NCBI GenBank assembly: GCA_024102795.1
Contig: JAGFJK010000300.1
Location: forward strand, 1 to 60,647
Length of the DNA: 60,647 bases
DNA from: Pirellulaceae bacterium
GTDB lineage: Bacteria; Planctomycetota; Planctomycetia; Pirellulales; Pirellulaceae
Direction: 5' to 3'
In this document: positions 58,601-60,647 of the stretch, piece after piece
How the letters are laid out: each line of letters begins with the position of its first letter
Position numbering within the stretch: position 1 is the stretch's first letter
Notes under the pieces: model-generated
What the model saw: only the letters and a program-made list of their open reading frames with translations
What the model was told of the DNA's origin: nothing
Databases searched by the model: none
Made by a program: the position numbers and the translations under genes

Positions 58601-60647
58601 CGACCTGGACGGGATTCAGGACGCGAACGAACCGGGCATTCCGGGCGTGACCGTGAACCTGCTGGACGACATGAACAATGTCGTCGGCACCACGACGACC
58701 GACGCCAACGGCAACTACTTCTTCCCCGACGTGCCGGCGGGCACTTACACGGTGGTCGTGACCGACACGAACAACGTGCTGGGCGATCTGATTCCCGCCA
58801 GCGACGATGACGGTCCGGCCGACGGGGTCAGCACGGTAGTTGCCGACGGCGTGAACGACTTCCTGGACGAGGATTTCGGCTACGCCCCGGCGGGCCACGA
58901 TCCGGCTGACGGGATCATCGGCGATACGATCTTCATCGACACCAACAACGACGGGATGTTCACCGCGGGCGAGGGCGTCGAGGGCGTGCTGGTCACGCTG
59001 CTGGACAGCCTGAACAACGTGGTGGGCACCACGACCACCAACGAGAACGGGCAATACTTCTTCGGCAACCTGGACCCGATGGGCGTGTACACGGTGGTGG
59101 TGGACCCGATGACCCTGCCGGGATTGGGCGCGGGGCTGGTCAACACGATCGATCCGGACATGGGCACGGCCAACCAGTCGACGATCGACCTGGGCACCGT
59201 CGGTGGCGTGACGTTCGACCAGGACTTCGGCTACACGATGCCGATGAACCCGAATACGATCAGCGGCACGGTCTGGAATGACACCAACGCGGACGGCACG
59301 CTGAACGAAGCTCCGCCGAACGGTCTGGCGGGCGTGACGGTCGAGCTGCGGGACGCGCTGGGCAACGTGGTGGCGACCACCACCACGGACGGCAATGGCG
59401 ACTACAGCTTCACGAACATTCCGGACGGCACGTACACGGTGGACGTGACGGACACGAACAACGTGCTGGCGGGCTACTGGCACAGCGACGGGCCGAACGA
59501 TGGGTTCGACAACAACAGCCAGGACGATCCGTACACGGTGTCGGTCGGCGGCGGCCAGACGGACGACACGGCCGACTTCGGCTACTACATCGAAACGGCC
59601 ACCATCGGCGACTTCGTCTGGAACGACGTGGACGGCGACGGCGTGCAGGACATGGGCGAACTGGGAATTTCCGGCGCGACCGTCACCCTGACCATCACCT
59701 ATCCCGACGGTACGGTGACCACGGTCGTCACGACCACCGACGCCAACGGCGCGTACAGCTTCGGCAATCTGCTGGCCGACGAGAATTTCGACGGCGTGGG
59801 CACACTGGCCACTCCGGGCGTGGGCGGCGGCGACGAACCGGTGTTCGTGGTATCGGTGACAACGCCGCCGCAGTTGGTGCCGAGCCCGCCGGGCCAGGGT
59901 GGTGATCCGGCGCTTGACTCGGATGTGCATTCCGGCACGATTGTGCCCATCCTGCAAGGCGAAACGGACAACACGATCGACTTCGGTTTCGCTGGGTTGG
60001 CCGACCTGTCGTTAACCAAGGCCATCACACTGGCTGTCGACGCTGACAGCAGCGGCAATATCAGCGCGGGCGATACGGTCACGTTCACGATCCTGGTCAG
60101 CAACGATGGCCCGGCTCCGGCCAACGGCGTGGGCGTCGAGGACAACCTGCCCGCTGGCTATACGTACGTTCCGCTCAGCGCCAACATGGGCGGCACGTTC
60201 GGCCTGGGCGTAGTGAGTTGGAGCGGCCTGACGGCGCCAGTGGGCATGAACGTGATCACCTTGACGTTCGATGCCGTGGTGGTCGGTGGATTGACGATCG
60301 CCGATTACACGAACTACGCGCAGATCACGGCCTCCGACAATCCAGACCCCGACAGCACGCCCAACGACGACTCGATGGGCGACGACGACGATGACACGAT
60401 CGCTCCGGCGATCGCCGACGTCAGCCTGCTGAAGAGCATCTCGGACACGACTCCCGTGATCGGCCAGACGGTCACGTTCACGATCACGGTCAGCAACGCC
60501 GGTCCCGACGCCGCGACCAACGTCCAGGTAACCGACATCCTGCCGGACGGCTTCGCCTACGCGGGCGGCACGATCGCCGGCGGCAGCACGCAGAACGACG
60601 GCGCCGCTCCGACGCTGGTCTGGACGATCGCCTCGCTGGCCTCCGGC
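43695..60647 (+). CDS. Giant repetitive surface protein (DUF4347, DNRLRE, DUF11, SdrD/Cna-B repeats), 3' end missing
   Basis: One frame stays open from GTG 43695 (AAGGA 8 nt upstream) to the window end: at least 5651 residues. N-terminal LNLLLEQLEQRQLLAG (about 28-42) is the LExRxLLA export-type motif of planctomycete giant proteins. Then: DUF4347 (about 88-250); DNRLRE domain (263-437); an uncharacterised ~500-residue region (439-936); a cadherin-like repeat (936-1076); a W(N/D)G-repeat propeller-like region (about 1196-1652); a second DNRLRE (1686-1841); an Ig-like linker; nine DUF11 modules (2094-3294); 18 SdrD/Cna-B modules (3296-5435); then DUF11 again. It is Asp-rich and Lys-poor, with calcium-type DxDGDG loops. 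Expected at the cell surface as an adhesin or envelope fibre. The anchor or sorting signal must lie beyond the window. Confidence 0.9.
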   Translation, partial: MVSSKLSGTSGKRSSSRRQGPRRPHRLNLLLEQLEQRQLLAGLADLMPALVEAQRLEASGLAASATPPGVNLTQQLVGSQFDSSSVRRELVIIDSATPDYERLLGDILNNGRPGRQIEALLIDSDRDGVRLIGQILQSYRDLDAVHIISHGSGGQLQLGDAVLSQSNLGDYASSIRQWSRSLNDGADLLLYGCELAGDDAGQQLLGALASLTGADVAASRDVTGHALLGGNWELEFSTGPIETSVAFSADTLDQWQGTLANFIVEADDWGGGDTFVDSVATGTNYGGSTFIEVQQDPPGPEGQRNGLIYFDLNSVTGTTVNSARLQITTGTGPQDGTPATIEIRRVTGAWSQGAVTWASQPTVDPALVTSFSPSASNTTYTVDITSLVQAWLDDLNDNGGNPNFGIQLTSTGTNDAVFISAEATDQRQPTLLVNTSNVQPFPAGSYIIDMGQSVQTLNNSIKPFGMIYDLTFNYKVPVSWAIDATKDFNFATQGTNTPAEPVDTIGDTIDLTATITGSVVKNYRGGPFIIHEHFITPTIVGVINKWRAAGVIVDQTIADFTADVHSEVSYFPKSVFNEQNSGLVQTYFTNAGFYSTAGAPAPVTVTTTMVNNQPVYDPPLSVWKNYPTIISGPMALNACFDVFLIPHAEPSTNWTVQERQRFLEFVDDEAGGVWAADHTVSEIEGQIDVNGDMQPDTLFLTNGTVWYKNHANLPTPPYRYVNGQNGTYDTAADPVMQIQGRYDGAITNGSEHTYVPTAPVRPTTRVSLIDPDHVLDPTPGSDVDPRNEVFLTAYGPAFGDPSNGFISYQAGHTLTRGTLTEQVAGQRTFFNFLLTEGARRQPRIDAVLPTDVFAGSTNTFTATISGGSGTYMYQWVSTDGGVFSNPSGTWKIGDPPIMTDYDMNSPQDTISLIVIDACGRQTIFWETLTDAPPTIDLDGDDTTTPPGDTGYNGTWQAGGVPTPVTDPDVVVTDSSGIIVSAVIDLTNRLDGANETLTINQTLAGMLGITVTGDGDGGFLLSGAATLAEYEQLIATLQYVNNLTDPTRDDRVIEVTVNDGASDSNTAVSTLVLNQVGCEIHFTLNDYSAPVNFVLENSTLYVQLDDVSPNYSRTAINNVTVTVTNPDSGDSQTLTLTETAVDSFLFQGSLATSKLGAVVINDGTLIAADDDVISVTYIDPDDPADTCTAMVTVVGSSRKQLYLTDPGPGSNPTQGLDRNDPVANGDMTTSMTGELSGIVSGSDLTGLLAYSNTGNELVYRHWMGDSFGGAQTFVANRDDFRVMQGAASSTRDEKVVIGLHDDARITGAVFNGTAWTEINLGSGTDLSGDLAQDQWWAADVAYEGSSGDAIITYATTGGLRYAVWNGATWTSALTITTANGTTPRQMRLAADPNSDEMVLVVNFNDEQDRAFVWNGSAWGNEVLLDNNTLQHNRTDIYVAYESQSGDAIVVYADGTSTTNVAYQIWNGSSWSGESLLAPPATTEGTVLWTTLASDPNSDRIALGVLTSDTVASTDGNTFADAWFAVWDGSAWTSSLKATSNVRENTGLNISVAFESTSGDLLATYGTINGNDDSFRYRTWDGVSWSGETTLDGAAAGADRTITMTLDPNPFSDQIMLTVGDNDQDINTLLWDGSTFGTPAEVETASGTTVGQPFTFLWDEDLGTSGTSFTIQVDDDGPDVGSTTGGDTYIRQDDAGMNFGSSTVIESKFDSGMDRIGLIQFDLSGLTGVTVEEAYLDVTVSDPTANSIQVRRVDSAWTESTVTWTMSPTINGSNVATFIPSTDEATYSVNITTLVQQWLDNLNDSMTGQANNGLALVSTGSDIADFYSKEGSVPLQPTLRIFTTVPGTPTTTFTQNIPMTSGFNIPDTGEVTVSTYIEVTSGTFMNPPDIDVTLREIGTAPNVNIPITSDPMVTPLGGNFYRLDWTTNVSGLQVVETGNSLELEITSNESLFGFRVLYDSATYPSQIVVDTTTVINVSSLNVFSAAYPGGMVISSANPGDTVYLRTTVTDPFGADDITDVDLIITDSLNNIIVNTTLDDTDVVDPSLPAPTSNYKTYQYAWTLPLTAGDFTVTVIANEGTEGVFDLDVTDFTVNGTPDLAVTKTDGGITASVGQTVVYTINYQNVGDGSATGVTLTETLPAYTTFNAGASTAGWVETPPMSGTYVFNIPGTVAIGGSGNVLFAVTVGNLPAGETEIDNFVTVTAPGDTNAANDTAMDDTPIIAAPDMAVTKDDGGATAMAGGNVTYTINYSNVGTQGATGVVLTETIPPNTTVTAASLMAGWTLLSGSTYTYSIPGEVAADGMGSVPITLTVANPVPAEFELMLNTVSITDDGTNGPDPNLANNQDTDDTPIDAAPDLVITKDDGGAVTLPGGIVAYTITYTNVGTQHATGVNIEDIVPDDTTFNLANSTPGWDLDGNELNFFIGDLPVGASGSIVVAFDVSIAITPGVDIITNTATIVDDGLSGPDENPADNTDTDTTPTSATPQADLAIDKDDFDLEVTPGDTGAYTITVTNLGPDPVAGATVTDIIPAGLTGVTWTSMVFGGALASPGAGAGNISDTVTLPVGGTIVYTLNYTVAASAMGTIQNVASVTMAGLVDPDLSNNTDDDINQVIRPADLELDKSFSLLADNDGSGLANFTPGDTILFTVVVTNDAASPFDATGVQVNDILPTGYTFVSSDALANGYTYTPGTGLWNIGPLAIGQSATLNITATVQATGNYTNYAQVSASDNFDPDSTPANGPQIPDEDDDDSVTPVITPKADLELNKLVALAGDNDGSGGYSIGDTVIFTLSLVNQGPNATSGVTVTDMLPAGYSYVTDNGLGAYDPMTGLWTVGSMNVLDTRTLQITATINSAGPGEYANYAQVSTSSAFDPDSDPGDNSTTDDDDATATPPISDLSLSKVVALLSDLDGSGGYSIGDTVRFTLTVSNAGPDLATGVLIRDTLPAGYTYLTDNGGAATTESGGVITWDAGAVTVGGMKSITIDVTINGNFSVPAGNYRNYAEVIGSDNLDPDSTPGDGSQGDDDDTTAQPPISDLRVLKFVQLTTDIDMSGSITANDLITFVVRVTNDGPDQATGVDVQDVVPSGYSSITAINLGGMESGGTITWSGLTINAGSFVDLTFQATVNGMGDYTNVAQVTGSDNFDPDSVPNNNIPAEDDQDDYTPTIAETADLELTKTVNDATPNVGDTITYTITVTNDGPNDADNVSVLDLLPLGLLYDSHSGPGSYDSLSGIWDIGTILNMGSAVLTIDVIVGVAGTMFNTAQVWTADQFDPDSVPGNDDPAEDDQDSVSITAPPLAAIGNRVWLDENGNGIQDAGEDGIAGVTVELRDAGNNLLATTATGADGGYIFTDLVPNVAYTVTVLPPAGLNLTFDPEGAADSSATVTPTPGQERLDIDFGYNWVPAGDSNNPPMGATGAIGDRIWNDVDGDGVQDPGEIGLAGITVRLLVDTNGDGIYGGPGDAAAVTTVTNSSGNYIFDGLVAGAYVIDVLTAGLPAGWNPVPTGDPDGDGNTTSNPIELAPGDVFVNADFGFQPDTNNDGVADTGSSIGDQVFIDINGDGVKSASEPGIAGVTVTLLDSMNNVVGTTTTNSSGTYLFPRVPAGTYTVVVTDTDNVLMGLFPISDADGGLDQQSTLMVDGTSPNLLQDFGYAPFGQNAGDGIIGDTIFIDTNGSGTFNTGEGVEGVTVELYDATGTTLLSSTVTNENGQYFFGDLSPTGTYTVRVVTTSLPNAGAGLTNTIDPDGLAANESVVDLSLTGGTNLAQDFGYDVDTPGSITGTVWRDTDADGTLEVGETGRYAGVTIVLLDSNGNIVASTTTDANGNYTFAEVAPGVYIVDVTDQNNVLAGAWHSLGAANVDNDSQSDPYLVAVMAMVTAHADFGYYSEGATLGDFVWNDLDGDGIQEMGEYGVPGVPVTLTITYPNGDVVTIVTVTDGNGAYSFGNLLSDESFDGFGTPGIDEPMYVISVGTPPGRIPTLLNQGMNDAVDSEDPAGATAFPLQGQTNNTYDFGFVKPAVIGNRVWLDEDGDGVQDAGEDGIAGAIVELYADTDNDLVPDTFVAAVVTGTDGGYIFTNLPPNIVYAVAVQPPVGMHQTYDLDGLGTPNLAEVVPTGGEEFLDADFGYNWVPPASTDSPGPATTGAIGDRVWIDADDHGVQNPGEAGLGGVTVTLYSAGPDGIFGNGDDPAPVNTVTNAAGNYIFNGLPPGYYQVVVNGGMAPAGYTQSGDPDALLDNATLVVLAPGDVYVNADFGYDPAAGSTIGDTVFIDRDGDGIQDPGEPGIPGVTIDLLDAFNNVIATTTTDQNGQFSFPGLPMGDYTVQVTDTDNVLGELTPISDDDGPADGVSTVTVDGVNDFLDEDFGYAPYGHTAGDGIIGDTVFIDTNNNGLLSPGEGVEGVTVSVRDSNGNIVAITTTDENGNYTFGGLDPNATYTVFVDSTTLPNGGVGLANTIDPDGGTGSQSVVNLMALGGSSYDQDFGYRMLAMPNTISGTVWDDSNADGTLNEVAPNGIPGVTVVLRDADGNVVATTTTNASGNYSFTNVPDGTYTVDVTDQHNVLAGYWKSDGPNAGMDNNSQVDPYSVSVAGGQIDTTADFGYYVDTAAVGDYVWNDLNGNGLQDANEPGIPGVDVTLTITYPNGAVTTLVSTTDANGFYSFGNLLADEDFNGIGTPGIDEPTFVITMATPSGMTLTGLDVGNDETIDSENPTGETIFPIMGVTDTTIDFGFYGPASIGNRVWLDEDGDGVQDAGEDGIPNVTVTLDPPAGVDLGAGDGVPITTTTGADGSYVFNNLPPDVTYTVTVTPPAGLEQTFDADGLGTPNTTQVTPGPGEEAFDTDFGYTWSTDPDLGAIGDRVWNDANGDGVQDPGEIGLEGITVRLYSDPNNDGVYDFLVDTAVTGPDGYYIFDDVPAGAYVIEVNGGVTPGGYTQTGDPDGVNDNRTLVILSPGDVYVNADFGYDPAMGSTIGDAVFVDADLDGIQDANEPGIPGVTVNLLDDMNNVVGTTTTDANGNYFFPDVPAGTYTVVVTDTNNVLGDLIPASDDDGPADGVSTVVADGVNDFLDEDFGYAPAGHDPADGIIGDTIFIDTNNDGMFTAGEGVEGVLVTLLDSLNNVVGTTTTNENGQYFFGNLDPMGVYTVVVDPMTLPGLGAGLVNTIDPDMGTANQSTIDLGTVGGVTFDQDFGYTMPMNPNTISGTVWNDTNADGTLNEAPPNGLAGVTVELRDALGNVVATTTTDGNGDYSFTNIPDGTYTVDVTDTNNVLAGYWHSDGPNDGFDNNSQDDPYTVSVGGGQTDDTADFGYYIETATIGDFVWNDVDGDGVQDMGELGISGATVTLTITYPDGTVTTVVTTTDANGAYSFGNLLADENFDGVGTLATPGVGGGDEPVFVVSVTTPPQLVPSPPGQGGDPALDSDVHSGTIVPILQGETDNTIDFGFAGLADLSLTKAITLAVDADSSGNISAGDTVTFTILVSNDGPAPANGVGVEDNLPAGYTYVPLSANMGGTFGLGVVSWSGLTAPVGMNVITLTFDAVVVGGLTIADYTNYAQITASDNPDPDSTPNDDSMGDDDDDTIAPAIADVSLLKSISDTTPVIGQTVTFTITVSNAGPDAATNVQVTDILPDGFAYAGGTIAGGSTQNDGAAPTLVWTIASLASG
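49974..53574 (+). repeat. Nine DUF11 modules in tandem within the giant gene
   Basis: Each module starts with a (P)DLxxxK motif (PDLAVTKTDGG, PDMAVTKDDGG, PDLVITKDDGG, ADLAIDKDDFD, ADLELDKSFSL, ADLELNKLVAL, SDLSLSKVVAL, SDLRVLKFVQL, ADLELTKTVND) and runs about 125-140 residues with the motif TGVxVTDxLPxGYT. Modules 5-9 end in DPDSxP plus an acidic linker such as EDDDDSVTP. Confidence 0.85.
53583..59997 (+). repeat. Three ~2.15 kb super-repeats, each of six SdrD/Cna-B modules
   Basis: Eighteen modules of about 105-125 residues occur. Module types recur in fixed order: IGNRVWLDE; GAIGDRxWxDxxGDG; STIGDxVFxD; GIIGDTxFIDTN; ITGTVW/ISGTVW; GDFVWNDxxGDG with an LTITYPNG insert. The order appears three times, starting at 53583, 55734 and 57876 (spacing 2151 and 2142 bp). 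Confidence 0.9.

Noticed and set aside
54165..59957. A 1930-codon open frame on the minus strand opposite the Cna-B array, and a similar 1562-codon one at 48789-53477
   Set aside because: Their products are low-complexity, Val/Arg/His/Asp-rich and lack domains or signal sequences. They mirror the repeats and codon bias of the plus-strand giant gene, whose frame encodes recognisable domains throughout.

Overview
This window is GC-rich DNA from a planctomycete, most likely of the Pirellulales. The evidence is two tandem PSCyt1/DUF1549/DUF1553 plus DUF1501 gene pairs, type I sulfatase and alkyl-sulfatase genes, a Ser/Thr kinase fused to WD40 repeats and divergent from an ECF sigma factor, PQQ-like beta-propeller proteins, and a giant cell-surface gene whose N-terminus carries a planctomycete LExRxLLA motif. 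I recognise no rRNA, tRNA or CRISPR. Long ORFs opposite real genes are common here because of GC-rich codon use, and I treat them as shadows.

Layout. 1-5626: end of a lipoprotein gene, a PQQ-propeller gene and hemB (all minus), then a second PQQ-propeller protein (plus). 5627-10025: an accessory stretch with a nucleotidyltransferase-fold protein, an uncharacterised 522-residue protein, a HEPN protein with a tightly linked small partner, and a beta-keto acid cleavage enzyme (minus). 10770-15485: a sulfate-ester group on the minus strand (alkyl sulfatase, sulfotransferase, type I sulfatase). 16137-31216: a long plus-strand run of exported proteins (LamG/glycosidase-like, unknown, triple SGNH hydrolase, then two cytochrome-domain/DUF1501 pairs), which reads as a locus for handling complex, probably sulfated, polysaccharides. 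31283-34449: a His-rich TonB and a TonB-dependent receptor. 34623-39680: kinase/WD40 and divergent ECF sigma factor. 39725-41053: a RAYT transposase between REPIN-like repeats. 41118-42698: a methyltransferase. 43695-60647: one uninterrupted reading frame of at least 5651 codons running off the end of the window.

The most unusual material is of two kinds. The giant surface protein has repeats within repeats: 18 SdrD/Cna-B-type modules form three copies of a ~2.15 kb six-module block, flanked by DUF11 modules with acidic linkers and preceded by a DUF4347 domain with a His...Cys pair like that of clan CD peptidases. The intergenic DNA holds several hairpin repeat families. One shows compensatory stem changes between subfamilies; another forms inverted pairs on both sides of the only REP-type transposase in the window.

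How genes may work together (inference): sulfatases and the sulfotransferase remove and add sulfate esters; LamG/glycosidase-like, SGNH and DUF1549/DUF1501 proteins act on glycans in the periplasm or at the surface; the TonB pair imports a scarce ligand, perhaps a metal; the kinase and ECF sigma factor are a linked signalling pair. Start codons were chosen from ribosome-binding sites and signal peptides and so are often downstream of the longest possible start.
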